A stretch of DNA of 64,000 nt, from positions 5,706,501-5,770,500 of the forward strand of contig OY987269.1 in NCBI GenBank assembly GCA_963920665.1. The letters run 5' to 3'. This DNA comes from Straminergon stramineum (taxonomy: Eukaryota; Streptophyta; Bryopsida; Hypnales; Calliergonaceae). The translations under genes were made by a program, and so were the position numbers. The notes under the pieces are model-generated. The model was not told where the DNA came from. It made no database searches and worked only from the letters and a program-made list of their open reading frames with translations. How positions within the stretch are numbered: position 1 is the stretch's first letter; each line of letters starts with the position of its first letter. Below, in pieces: positions 11,190 to 22,523 of the stretch.

Positions 11190-11640
11190 ATGTGAGTGGT
11201 AATCACTCAAGCTCAGCTCTGACTCCATCATAGTTCCCCATTCCATCAGTCGCAAAAAAAGACAAGTTGACATAACTTTAAGCAGCTTCGTCGCAGAGCA
11301 CTCGGGGAGAAGTGTTCCATCGGAAACAGGGCTTGTACCCAAGAATAAGTGTGACACTCTCTAATCGGATCCAGACAAGAGCACTTGCTGTGACTCTGAC
11401 CAAAGCTGGAGTAAGAAGAAAGAAAGAGAGTTTAGTTGGTGCCCGTGGGAATATTTTTCTTTTTCCACTTTCATTGAAGTTTGAAGTCGACGACGCTTAA
11501 ACTTAATATCACGTCAATTGTCCACAGACTGCTGCAGGACACGCGCGACTCTTATCGCTTGTCACCCACCTCCCATACACATCCTTCCTGACTTGGGCAT
11601 CATTGATGTTGTTGCGTTAGCATCCCGCTTTTCGAAATTA
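11190..11640. other. GC-richer single-copy-looking island
   Basis: The base composition is more balanced than in the surroundings and the sequence resembles none of the dispersed families. An open frame from 11312 continues across a GTAAG string at about 11411, which could be a splice donor. The translation resembles no protein I know. It could be a gene fragment, an exon or a decayed single-copy region. Confidence 0.3.
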
Positions 11641-11993
11641 TCTCAGGGCTTGAATAATTAATTATTAAAAATAATAATTTTAAATCCACAACCATCATCA
11701 TGTGTCTCCTCACATGCTTCTAGAGATAACTTAGTTTGCAAGTTTTTAATCAAATAAGCAAAGTTTAATCACACTTGAATCTGGAGTAATACAGAGCGTA
11801 CAGGTGAGCTCCATAATTTTGAGCTTTTTACTGCTGAACCTTTGGATGCCCCAATGCCCCTGGTCTCCTAAATGTCATGATGGCCAAAGTGTTCCATACC
11901 TGTAAGGAAAGGGCTCGATGCCTCCAATGGCTCTCCGACACCAACTTTCTAATTTCCGACATCATAAAAAAAACCCTTCAAAATTGAATATTT

Positions 11994-12171
11994 TATTAGA
12001 AGAAATCTGCATTTGCCTCAACAAAATTTACATGATGTGTTTGTTGAGGCAAACACAAAATTTGAGTTGCAAAACACAAAAAAAACACAAATTTCGAGTT
12101 TGCCTCAATAAACACATCATGTAGATTTTTATTTTTTTTGGGGGGGGGGCAAATGCAGATTTCTTCTAGTG
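11994..12171. mobile_element. CACTA-type hairpin MITE, 178 bp
   Basis: The right end, reverse complemented, reads CACTAGAAGAAATCTGCATT, the terminal motif of plant CACTA (En/Spm) elements. The left end reads TATTAGAAGAAATCTGCATT, which is the same with two C-to-T changes. A second inner pair of arms (TTGAGGCAAAC and its complement, and CATGATGTGTTT and its complement) makes the element a near-complete foldback. A G run of about ten bases at 12140-12150 interrupts the right arm. The flanks TTT and TCT are a one-mismatch 3-bp duplication. Confidence 0.75.
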
Positions 12172-12719
12172 TCTCTTGCCAAACCTCCCCCACAAGCTTT
12201 TTCATGATACCAATTATATCCCCATTGATCTGTTGGTGTAGGATATCCCAATGCACATCACAAAGAAACAAAACAAACAACCATTTTAATAATATAGATG
12301 AAGCAATTCAAATTCAAGTTTCATTCAGAAAATGACTACATCTAATTGTGACATGGGTGTAGAACCGACCCTTCAAACTCTTATCTAAAATGTACTCTTT
12401 TGAACATGAGAATTTTGAGGTCAACTATGGATATACCTATAATCAACATTCTGGAAATCCATGTTTAATTCTGAGAAAGTCCAAGAAACACATACTAAAA
12501 GATTCTACAACACTCTATCAATTAAGCCTTGAAGGATGCGACTGCCATGACTAAAGTAGATACCAAAATACTCCAATTATTGGACTAATCTGTGCATTCT
12601 TTATTTCTACAATTAATAATGAAGTCATCCATTGGAACCCTTAAAGTTTACAATGTCTTTACAAGGTCAATTGTCAACAAGAACCAACAAAAATGAAAAT
12701 TTTTGAACCCTAGAACTTT

Positions 12720-13530
12720 GAGTTGGTCAATGTGAAAATCATCCTTCTTGGTACCGTGTGAACCATTTGCTTAAAAAATTCTAAGAGCACTCATTGGAGG
12801 TCAAAATACTATGCAAGACCTCCCCTTTTCATGCAAAATTCCAAGGAAGAACATCTACTAACTTTTGTCTTATGGAGACAAATTCTCTGTCATCCATTGG
12901 ACACTTAATGTCTACAACAACATTATAGGGTTAACAATGGTTGCAATCATCTTAATTAAGGTATACAACTTGTTTTTGATAGGGGCCCCATTTGCACAAA
13001 ATAGGATCACCTATTTTCATGAATGAGGGGAATATGATGTGGTTTAGGAACTTCATTAGTGTAATGAATAACACATTGACACCTAATGAATTTGCCAAAA
13101 CCAATATTTAGTTTTGCACTTCTCAAATATAGGTTATTCTATACATCGAGAACAAGTCAAATTTGTAATCTACACTTCCCTAATTTTTACTAATTCCAAA
13201 ACTAATGAAAAAAAATTAGCAAAAATTAGTGCAATCTTCAATATTTCTATTCCTTGACTGGAATTCCCCCCCCCCCCTTCCCCCTTACCATTGCTCAATT
13301 AGACATATACTACAATACTTATCATTGAGAGAAATAGGTAGTATACTTTATTTGAACTCTTTTTTCATTGAAGTTTCCAAACATGTAGTAGGGGCACATC
13401 ATATGGTAGGAGGCTCAAAGAATGCTCGTGCATTAAGAACCACCCTTATAAATAGCTTTGAAATAGATATGAGGTGGTCCTTAATCCCTCGTTGCCCAAG
13501 GCCTGAATAGGTTTAAAAACATCATTGCTT
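12720..13530 (+). repeat. Dispersed repeat R2 (decayed retroelement-like)
   Basis: The part at 12720-12930 is repeated at 29452-29663 and 29788-30003. The part at 12980-13390 is repeated at about 44420-44810, including the AACACATTGACA string and a C-rich tract near 13267. There are no intact frames. The copies are diverged. It could be the remnant of a long terminal repeat or of a large DNA element; I cannot tell which. Confidence 0.6.
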
Positions 13531-13919
13531 TTGAAGTCTTCTAGATCTAAATGTCATTGAGTTATAGAGATCTCAACCATACTATCTTCTAGTGTATGTG
13601 GTGATGATGATGGGAATCAAATTTAGAGTCATTTGGTGGTGTAGATTGCAAGATTATAATGTTTTAGTGTTGAAAAAGGATGCTAAATTTTTCCTAGAAA
13701 CACATTTGGAGGTGAAATTTGATTTCTAAAGCTACTCAAATAAAAAAACTTAAAATTGTGAAGTGATTCAAAACCAGCATATAAATAGAGTGGTTTAAAA
13801 AAATATCATTCAATTGACTCATTGTGTCCCCAAAATGGCTTTGAAATGTCAAAAAATAGCAAGAAAAGTTGCAAAAAACACATGAAAACTTGAACCACCT
13901 TCTACTAATATGCTTCTCA

Positions 13920-14400
13920 GTCACTCATAACTTCTTGGATTGATATGGAATTTTAGCAACAAAAAATAGACTAGTATGCGCAACTTTTCCAATAAAATAT
14001 TGGAAACAAACACTTTATGAAGAAAAAATAAGCTACCAAAGTTCATTGTAATCCCAAAACGTCAAGATATTGAACTTCAAATTGCTCCCAAATATTCAAA
14101 ATAATTGGATTGACATGAAAATTTTACTACAATAACTAGATTTCAAGGGGAATATAACCCAATAAATTTTATTGAAAACAAACATTGGATGAAGGAGATA
14201 CAAGCCCCCGAAGTTGCAGTCATCAAATGCAATTTGGTGAACTCAAATTGAACCTATGAACTTCGATTGGCTTCCAAAAAATCAGTACATCTTGAATTGA
14301 TCTGAAATTTTTACCACACAAACTAGAAGACAGAGCGCAAATTTTCCAACAATTTTGATTGAAATCGGACATTTGATGCAAAAGTTACAGCACTTTGAAT
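13920..14400. repeat. Three diverged internal tandem units of about 150 bp
   Basis: Units at roughly 13935-14060, 14108-14225 and 14293-14400 share the same order of motifs: GGATTGATATGGAATTTT or a variant, then AACTAGA, then AATTTTCCAA or a variant, then AAACAAACATT or a variant, then GATGAAG/GATGCAAAAG with a following GTTACAGC-like end. Such weak internal repeats are common in plant LTRs. No primer-binding site or polyprotein was found nearby. Confidence 0.5.
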
Positions 14401-14449
14401 TGGACTTGAAAATATGTGAGGACATCGTTTTGGTCCCCTTCCATGATGA

Positions 14450-14740
14450 GGAGTTAAATTGCCTTCTATAGTCATTGAATGGGTGGAGGAAAAAAGTACT
14501 TATTATTATTCACTGCAAGAAGAGCCAATCATTCTCTTTACTTTCCCCATGCCTCTTTACAAGTTGCAAGTGAACAGTTTATGAAAGACCTAAGGTCATA
14601 ACTAAACACCTATGACACAACTCCTTTGAAAATTCATAAGTAATTCTATAATGCTTCAAAAAACATGAAACCAGTTGTGTTACATTCTGCATCAACTTCT
14701 CTTTGTCTGAAAAATGAGCTATAAATGTTCCCACCCACAG
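14450..14740. repeat. Dispersed repeat family H
   Basis: This segment reappears inverted at about 31590-31860, for example around ACAAGTTGCAAGTGAACA and the stretch with TTTGTCTGAAAAATGAGCTA. Weaker related stretches around TTCATAACTAATTC lie at 21310-21440 and 25180-25320. It is non-coding and most likely part of the LTR-like material that starts at 13.9 kb. Confidence 0.5.
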
Positions 14741-14849
14741 AAACACATGAAAAAGGTGGACAAGCCCTTCCTTAAATGATTGGTTTTTGACCCTCCAGCC
14801 TTTCCTTTTCCTTCAGTGAACAGCTTGAATGCACTTCAGTCTGAGCAAG

Positions 14850-15200
14850 AGCCAAAATGTGTGAGACAGTTGCGACATCACCTGTTCTGACTGGAGCCAT
14901 TCCCCAAGGGAGAAGCCAGCCTTCCAGGGGGGCTCGCTTTAGACTTTACTTATCTTACAACAACTAAAATAAGGTAAGGTAAAGGTTCCATCAAATCCCA
15001 TTTTCAGTGACAGACCTGTGTCATGGAAAACTCATCATTGGGGGCTCCGATCGAGGGTACCTCGCAGGGCTTCAGGCCGGGGGGGCCAACAGGAAGGGTA
15101 CCATTCCATGGTAAGTTTCAGTTTCAAGGGGCTCCTCCCGAGGTGATCGTCGGACTACTTTACTTTACCCCGTGATTTGAACTCCTCTTGCGAAGTTATG
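14850..15200 (+). other. GC-rich island with an exon-like segment at 15010-15111
   Basis: A segment of about 100 bp is bounded by a TTTTCAG acceptor-like string (ending 15008) and a GTAAGT donor-like string (at about 15110). More than one frame is open through it. One contains an ATG at 15023 and reads MENSSLGAPIEGTSQGFRPG onward. Another reads HGKLIIGGSDRGYLAGLQ. I recognise neither. GC content and splice-like borders suggest an exon or exon remnant, but nothing supports a particular gene. Confidence 0.3.
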
Positions 15201-15320
15201 CATCTAGTCACGGCCACTTACATGTCAGTTTGGACCTCGTACGTACCAGGGACTCCATGTCTCATGATGATCAAGACTATGATTTTTAACCATTTTATGG
15301 AGGCTTGTAGTGTGAATTAA

Positions 15321-15843
15321 CCCCTAAAGGACCGTAAGGCCATCAGGTGGCTTCTGCAACACTGTATTTTGCATCCCTGATTTTTTTTAGAGCAGCTCCA
15401 ATGCACACATCGTTATAAGCACAGTATCCAAATTTTGAAGAGGAGGTAGGCGGACTTCATTCTGTGCCAGCAACTTTTTTTTTTAAATTGTCCCAATGCA
15501 AAGGTTGACAATTCAAACCACAAATGAACCTTAATTGCATTATAAAAAGATAGAGAAAGAAGATTCTACATTAAATATAGATTTTCATGCAAAATAGGAG
15601 AGTTCAAATTTATTAGCATGCAAAACAAGGTAAAAAAGGGATGACATTGTTGACTTTGATTATAGTGTGCCACCTCGTGGGCTCTTCATATCTCTTCAAA
15701 ATGCCAAGCAGGGGATGGATAATGAAGGGCCCGAAAATAACTAGTGACTAATGTTGGTTGCAATGGGGCGTGTTTTTTAGTTCCCTTTGTCATCGTAACT
15801 TGGTGTATGTATTTCCATCTAGCATTGGAGTTGTTCTTAGGGG
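15321..15843. mobile_element. TTAA-flanked element split by a nested MITE
   Basis: Its left end, CCCCTAAAGGACCGTAAGGC, follows TTAA at 15317-15320. Its right end TTAGGGG precedes TTAA at 15844-15847. A Harbinger-like MITE (15390-15836) sits inside the TTA of the right terminal TTTAGGGG, duplicating that TTA. Removing the insert leaves a short TTAA element of about 73 bp. The left end resembles family B. Confidence 0.65.
15390..15836. mobile_element. Harbinger/Tourist-like MITE, 447 bp, TTA target duplication
   Basis: The left end is GAGCAGCTCCAATGC and the reverse complement of the right end is GAACAACTCCAATGC. TTA flanks it on both sides (15387-15389 and 15837-15839). These ends and this target duplication match the widespread plant Tourist-like group. 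The minus-strand open frame inside (15686-15916) resembles no transposase. Confidence 0.75.
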
Positions 15844-15847
15844 TTAA

Positions 15848-16724
15848 GTCCAAAAGTTCACTTAGGAGACTCTTGCCGAGCTTTTGGATGGCTTGAGTGA
15901 CCTCAATTATTGACAAGATTTTCTTGATTTTTCATGGAAGATAGGAAATTATAGTAGCTTTTGGATAATATAATTTTTATTTCAATTAGTGCCTAGGGGT
16001 AAAAGTTATGCCACTTTCAATCTAAAAATCAATTTTTTCCCTAAAAGATTATATTTTTGTTTATATGCAAAGCTTTGATTCATTCCATTTGGATTAGTGA
16101 TGTGAAAATTATGGAACTTTTTGTTTTACGGGTAATCATTGCATCATCTTGAGAAAAATAACTTATAGGATTCAATTTTGAATTCAACTTTCACACAATT
16201 TTAAAAAAAAAAAAAATTCCACATAGTTGACTTTGCTTTCTAGAACAATCTCACCCTTGGGAATAGTGTATTTCAATCCCATCTTAGAACTTTTGACAAT
16301 TTTGTATTTTCTTCTATCTTGTACTTATTTCTTCTTAACAATTCTTTTAAGATTTGAAATCAAGTGTGTGTTTTCATAATTTTTTTCCCCAACCCTCAAC
16401 TCAATTCTTCAACATATAGAAATTAGGAATCCAAAATCATGAATGCAAAAAAAATTGAAGTTCAAGAAGATTCAAAGCCAAAAAAAATCTAGTCAATTAA
16501 AGTGCCAAAAGAAATTATTTTCTCCACTTTAAATGCAAATATCTTGCAATCTACACAATCAAAGTTTCTCAAATTTTTCTTCCACACATTCTTATAATAG
16601 TCTAGTGCAAAATCCTACAATTAGATATGAAAATGAAAAACAAAATAAATAAATGATAATACTCTTTGCAATACAAATGGTAGGTTTGAATTTTTCTTGA
16701 TGACAAAAAAGGGCCTTAGGACTT
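15848..16724 (-). repeat. Dispersed repeat family C, copy 3 (inverted)
   Basis: Reverse-complemented, this follows 1593-2667, ending with GTCCTAAGGCC next to TTAA at 16725-16728. It contains the family's CAAAAGTTATGCC-type stretch (about 16000) and the TTCAAGAAGATTCAAAGCC stretch (about 16462). It is non-coding. Confidence 0.55.
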
Positions 16725-16739
16725 TTAATTCTTTCCAAA

Positions 16740-17110
16740 GTTCATAAATTCTTCCTCAAAATTTGGGGTCCGTTAAATCTGCACTCCAATTGAACATTTG
16801 TCGACTGAAAATCAGTGGTGCTTCTCAACTTCCAATGCAGGTTCATTAGATCATGTAATGTTCTATTCCCACGACTGCGACCAAAATGAGTCTATTCCTG
16901 TTGATTCTCCAGTCTCCCATGTTTAGAGGATTGTCACCCAAAATATGTTCACCATATTCCTGCAGTTTCTGCAACTATGCTCAATTTCAAAGCATGTTGG
17001 GAGCACCCTGGATTCCTGGACAAAATGAATGGAATTGCCAGTGAGTGAAGACTGTTTTGAAGGTAAGGTAAGGTAACTCAAGCTACTGTGCCTGGTTACC
17101 GTTATTAGAC
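16740..17110. other. Single-copy-looking island with short open frames
   Basis: The composition here is balanced. One + frame of about 50 codons is open from after a stop near 16774 to the TAG at about 16923 and has a protein-like composition (it includes WCFSTSNAGSLDHVMFYSHD). It has no recognisable domain. It could be a terminal exon or chance. A run of GGTAAGGTAAGGTAA follows at about 17061. Confidence 0.25.
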
Positions 17111-17119
17111 TGGTCAAAA

Positions 17120-17345
17120 TTTCATTGATTTTATTGTTGGGAAGTGAAAGGAGGTTCTAACGCACCAAAGAATACAACATTTGGATACTGTATGCAAAAG
17201 TTATGAAGGGTCAAAGCTTTTTGTGGTAGATGTTTTAAATATGTTTCTTCCAAGGAGGTATGCATTGATTTTGGAGATGTTTATAGAGCGATGATGATGG
17301 TTGTGGGTTTCTAGCACATTTGGGGTGCCCATTTCATTATATAAG
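17120..17345 (-). repeat. MITE family F, inverted partial copy
   Basis: Read on the minus strand it follows 10858-11143, starting with the GGGCACCCCAAA-type end near 17325-17335 and including the TTTGCATACAGTATCCAAATG and CTTTGGTGCGTTAGAACC stretches. The far end is not resolved. Confidence 0.5.
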
Positions 17346-17349
17346 CTGG

Positions 17350-18355
17350 AATCTGAATTGAAAGAATTGAATTCATGTCAACACTCTTATTTTGGAAGAC
17401 AAAACTTCATGAAAAATTAATAGTAGATTGGTGCACTACTATGATTTTTCGTCACATTCATTATTTCATATTGCATTATTGTTGTATTGCATTCTACCTA
17501 AAACTATTGTACAATCTCAAATCTACACTAAAAGTTTCCCCAAGAAAATCATGTAAGTTAAAAAAAATTCGAGAAATTTTAGAAACTTTGACTTTTTAGA
17601 TTGCAAGATATATGCATTTAAAGTGAAGAAAACAAGGTTTTTTGCACCTTGCTTCTTATACTAGTAATAACCAGATTACAAATTACTAGTATAAGACTTT
17701 GAATATTCTTAAGATTTTTACTCTACAAATTCTGGATTTTAAAAAAATCATATTTAAAAATCTAGTTGAAAAAATTTAAGAAGAAAAATTTAAAGTAGGA
17801 GGTATTGATTGAAGAAAAAACTAAATCAACACCATGTATAAGTTGGACTTGAAGCACGCTAACTTGAAAGGTAAGATTGTTTTAGCAAGCAAAATAAACC
17901 TTGTGCAAATTCAATACTGAACATGATTAAAATTGAGTTCAAAAATGGTTTCAATATATTAGTTTTCCAAAAAGATGCTCTGAACTACTAGCCAAAGAAG
18001 ATATTTCATTACTTTCACAATACTAATACAAAAAAATTAATTAATCACTCCATATATAGACAAAAATGCAATCTATAAGATAAAATACTTTAAAGTTTAT
18101 TTCAATTCTTTGTAGTTTTTTCTTGCTACCAAAGCTTGACTATTTTGAGATTTGGATGGCATAACTTTTGCTCCTAAGCATCAATTAAAATGAAGAAAAA
18201 ATCATAATTCCAAAAATCTCATTCCTTTTCCTATTTAAAAATAATTCACGAACTAATTATGCCAATAATCAAGATAATAGGAATTGAATTGAACCAAACT
18301 TTTAATTGTCTTCTAAAGGGACTCTTGGGACTTTAGGGATTATAGGGTTAATCAA
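17350..18355 (+). repeat. Repeat family G fragment followed by family C copy 4
   Basis: 17360-17560 is homologous to 44975-45180 (shared strings such as GCATTATTGTTGTAT and CTATTGTACAATCTCAAAT). From about 17560 the sequence follows family C and ends at about 18355 with a degraded GACTTTAGGGATTATAGGGTTAA terminus. No gene is seen. Confidence 0.5.
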
Positions 18356-20043
18356 AATAGAATGAATCAAAGGTTTTTGAACAAACACCCATCCATTCAA
18401 TAAAAATAGAAAAATTCGTGAATTTTTTAAGTGAATATACTAAGATGTCTACATTGAGATGAAAATTGAAAGAATCTTGTTATGATTGTTGCAATAATTA
18501 CCTTTCAAATGCTTTTGTTGAGATTGTGAAGAAACTATTGCAAGTGATGCAAAGTTTTGTTGGAAAAGCAAAATTTAACCTTCAACAATCATCTCTTCCA
18601 ATGGAAGTTGTTTTATCCATGAGTGCAAGTGATCAACTCAACTCCATGACCATTGTGATATTCACTTCATGCTTTGTTGGAGTGTCTTGTTCTAGAGCAC
18701 GTTTGTTTTTCTCATAAAAGTAACCTATTTCGACACAACTCTTTTCTAGTTCCCACATCCTTGTCATTGAATGAAGGTCAAATTTCGACCACAAAGGTCT
18801 CCTGAGCTAGAATGGGGCTCCAAAATTTTCAATCTTCCATAGAGATCACTAGCAACACCAAGAGTAGTGCAGCCTTAGGGCTCAATTTTTTAATTTTTTC
18901 TTAACCAATGCATACAATGTTCATTAGTGATTCCGGTGACCAATAAAATCTAACTATGTCTAATTTCTATCATTTTCACAACACATACCCTAGATACCCT
19001 GTAAACAATGCATTGAGCCATTATGCAACATTCACCTTCTAATAATTATTGATCATTTCAACCATATATACTATATATTGTACTTTAGGGATTAATACAT
19101 TTTTTGTTATTCATTTATTTGACAATGGAGATTGCAACACCACCAACTTCAAAGTCATTCTAAAATTATGCAAATCCTAACTTCTACCTATTACCATCAT
19201 TGTGTAGTGTCTTCAACTTTGCACATCGCACATCACGCATCATTACTATAAAATACTATCCCTCTGTCCCCAAATGATCTTCTTCTTGGACAAAGTGTTC
19301 TAGATTAAGGCAAAAAATAACATTTTTTAAAATCCATTTTGCACTGTAAGTAGGATTCGGTGCACGCCTAGAGTCCTAGAAATTGTGAGATTCACAATCT
19401 TTTTCAAAGTGTGGTTTGGGAATATTGAAAAGTAGAATTTTTTTGGCATTTTCAAGGAGCATCATTGGACACATAATCGTTCATTGTAAGGTCTTCATTT
19501 TATAGGCAATTATTATAGGCCTTAGACCATGTGTAGACCTCTATACCACCTTCCAAAGCTTCATCTCCTTCAATTAGGCAACACTTGAAGAGATGCAAAA
19601 AATAAGAACCAAGAGTGTTGATTGACCTCTTCAATCATTTGAGTTTGTAGTTTGATTGATGATTGCATGGATGAAAGGGAAACTATTGGTCCAAGTTGTT
19701 TTGCTAATCCCAAATAGCAATCAAAAGTCAAATTTGACAAATTCTCATCATCATAAATTGCAACAAGAAAGTCATTTTGGTACAAAAAATTGAGGCCAAT
19801 ATGAAGATCATTTTGGGATAGTGGGAGTATAACCTTTAGTGAATGGTTTTGAGTATTTTTGAAGACCATTTAAATATGCACCTATATAACCCTTTTGAGG
19901 TTTCTTCAAGTTATAACTTTATAAATTTACAAAAATATACGAAACCTCCCTAATACAAAAAAATTCTTGAAAAGTTTTGATTTTTGTTTGTCTTCTACAA
20001 ACAAATTACATCTAATTGTATGCGTCTATCTATTCACATTAGC
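18356..20043. other. AT-rich DNA, no recognised gene
   Basis: An 83-codon frame at 18466-18717 and a minus frame at 19570-19869 have no recognisable domain. A TTTAGGG-ATTAA end lies at about 19085-19095, and a CTATCCCTCTGTCCCC string at 19256-19272 resembles a Stowaway MITE end. Otherwise I see nothing. Confidence 0.4.
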
Positions 20044-20047
20044 TTAA

Positions 20048-20681
20048 CCCCTAAATGCCCAAGGCCTCTTTGGAGCTTCTTGAAATTTGCTCTAAATTTA
20101 ACAAAAAGTCAACATTTTCATAAGTTGTACCAATTTCTTTTGAATTGTAACCGTAAAAATTCAAACTAAACATGTTAGAGATCACATAGGAAAAGAAAAC
20201 ATAACAATATAACTTATAGATTGAAAGATTATAATGTTCGATCATGAGGGTATAAAAACTATGAAAATTTTTCAATTCACTTTTTGCATGTCAACTCTAT
20301 AAAGTTGGTTACTTAAAGAAACAAGAGGTTATAGGGCCTAGCATGCACAACCCCAATCAATTTATGTTTTTTCAAAATCTATTCTACAATTTTTTAAAAT
20401 GAATTTCTAATGTGATTTTGCCTCCAAGATCTAGTGTATTTGAGGCTCATTTCCTAGAGCCCCCAACACTCAAGAAGTCAAGATTGCAATGGACATCCTT
20501 GCACAAAATCTTCAATAGAAAAATCATAATCCTTTATTTTTAAAATCAACTTTTTGATCCTAAAACTAGACTTCAAAAAGAGTTCTCCAAAAATACAAAC
20601 TACTAATAGCAATTTGGTTGGGTTTTAATTAACTTCAAAGTTTTTGAAACACCAGAATCTGGTGCCTTGGGCATTTAGGGG
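20048..20681 (-). mobile_element. TTAA-flanked MITE, family A copy 3 (634 bp)
   Basis: It is flanked by TTAA at 20044-20047 and 20682-20685, with well-kept inverted ends: CCCCTAAATGCCCAAGGCCT at the left and GGTGCCTTGGGCATTTAGGG before the final G at the right. It is an inverted full-length copy of 2672-3307, two bases different in length. It lies directly beside a family B copy (20686-21103), which it probably interrupted. Confidence 0.87.
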
Positions 20682-20685
20682 TTAA

Positions 20686-21103
20686 TTAGACTACTATGGG
20701 AATGTATAAAAAGAAATTCAAAAACTTTTACTCCAAGGATTGAAAGATTATTTAGTTTGAAGTTCGAAGAAAAAGTTGTTTTTCGACCTTGTCTGACATG
20801 GCCAACAAACTTTTAACTTTTAACATGTTTTATTTTACATTTGCATCTTGTACATACCTACCAAATTTTAGAAGTAGAGGACAAGTTTTGGACATGCTAT
20901 TCAAAGGAGCTTGATCTATCCAACAAGTTTAGGGCAACACAAGTTTTGATCATGGCATCCAATCCAAGAAAATAATGTTCCCACTAAAGGGGGCACATGC
21001 TCACGCATTGTGTCAAAATTTTGTAAACATCCAACCACAATTGTTGTATGTAATTGCTTGAGATCTCTTACTTAAGTTGAAAAGTCATTTGGTCCTTTAG
21101 GGG
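20686..21103 (-). mobile_element. TTAA element, family B partial copy
   Basis: The right end GGTCCTTTAGGGG lies before TTAA at 21104-21107. Its body matches the right part of 59711-60577 and, inverted, the body of 28541-29113 (for example the CAAGGATTGAAAGATTAT stretch and the CTTGTCTGACATGGCC stretch). Its left part is cut off by family A copy 3. Confidence 0.7.
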
Positions 21104-21107
21104 TTAA

Positions 21108-21751
21108 AATGAAGTTGTTGTTTGTAGTTCTAGATTATCACCGTGTGAAAGAGAAAGTGATTGCCTTGTTGTAGGATGTACAATAGGGTGCTCTAAAAGT
21201 GACCTCGCTAAAGAAGCAATCGCCAACATAGAGGTAAATTTTGCTTTCTTCAATGTACCAATATGGGACATTTCAGGAGGAGGTGAGGAGGTTGCTTTCA
21301 ATGACCACTGCATTTCAACTTGAAAAATTCATAACTAATTCTGCAAAGGTCCAAAACATATGAAACGACTTGGGTTCAATGCCAATTCCATTTTTCTTCC
21401 TACCAAAATTTTCTGAAAATAGTTTCAAGGAGTTTCACTTCCCCCAAATGCAGTCAGCTTTTAAAATGTCACTTTTTAAGACCCGACTACCTTTAATTTA
21501 TGACTGCTTTCAAATATCTGAAGGTTCCAGTGCTTGAGAGTTCAAGTATTGTACTGAATCAATTCATTCAGCTGCTATTTGGATTTCCGTTTGGGAAGAT
21601 CTAACGTGCTGGCCTTTTCCAGTTTTGTCATATTTGTAAGCGATCAATGGAGTTGTAAGATAATGAATGATATGATGATACAGGCCTTCTAAAGCTTTGT
21701 AGAAAGCAAGGCAAGACTGCAAGCCCCTACCAAGCAGCCAAAGCTCCATGA
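21108..21751. other. Mixed repeat DNA, no gene recognised
   Basis: 21300-21440 is related to 25170-25330 (TTCATAACTAATTC stretch, family H). The remainder is moderately GC-balanced with short minus-strand frames (21104-21313, 21564-21800) that show no domain. Confidence 0.4.
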
Positions 21752-22130
21752 TTGGGTCAAAATCCCAAAGAGGTAAGCCGGTGGGTACACTCAAAATCAC
21801 ACCCTATCTGGAACCGCCATAGTCACTTGGTGTACATTTCCAAAATCAGTATGTACATATGTGGAAGAAGTAAGGTGGGTACACTCAAAATCACACTCTA
21901 TCTGGAACCGCCATTGTCACTCGGTGTACTTTTCCAAAATCAGAGAAGAAACAATTTTAGAACATCTACCAGAAAAGACTTTGACCTTGCTTCATAACTA
22001 TTGCATCTGGTATTTGTATGTTGCATTTCTTTGGTGCATTGGGATCTCTTTCCACTTGCCAACAAGAAAATATGAAAATTTGACTACACTAAAAATAGTA
22101 ATTAGGCACAATAGCAAAAAATGGTTGTTT
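21752..22130 (+). repeat. MITE family F copy with duplicated left end
   Basis: Two direct copies of the left end lie at about 21770-21845 and 21870-21945, each containing GGTGGGTACACTCAAAATCA and then ATCTGGAACCGCCAT. After these the sequence follows 10950-11110 of the full copy. The right end is unclear. The duplication could reflect insertion of one copy into another or a tandem duplication. Confidence 0.55.
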
Positions 22131-22523
22131 TGAGGGAGCCCCAGAGGGGTTTTTTTGGGCAAGTGTCAGCTTGTTGGTGTCATTTTTGAAGCCCAAATTT
22201 GGAGGGACAGTAACAGAGAGGCCAAAATTTGGCGGGTTGAGCGAAAATTCACTCAAAACCTTATTTGTTGATAAGACTTCATAATCATTTTTCACACCCA
22301 ATTTTTGGCTCCAATCATTTCTAATTGTGCTTATGTTTGTTTTTAAATTTTGTTGGTGACTTTGTGTCACTGCAAATTTTGGGTTGAGGTTATCAATCCT
22401 AACTAATTTTGTGTGAACTTTTTGTGATTGGGGAAGTTCAATACAATCTTTGGAAAATAATAAAAAAAAATTCATGAATATTGTTATAAAAGGAAGTTGA
22501 AGTAATCACATCATCCTTCTTAA

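Noticed and set aside
13900..14740. Complete LTR retrotransposon
   Set aside because: I could find neither a matching second LTR, a primer-binding site, a polypurine tract nor a gag-pol frame, so only LTR-like fragments are claimed.
18466..18717. Eighty-three-codon frame with cysteines
   Set aside because: No domain or start context is recognised and there is no conserved repeat or gene neighbour, so it is probably chance.
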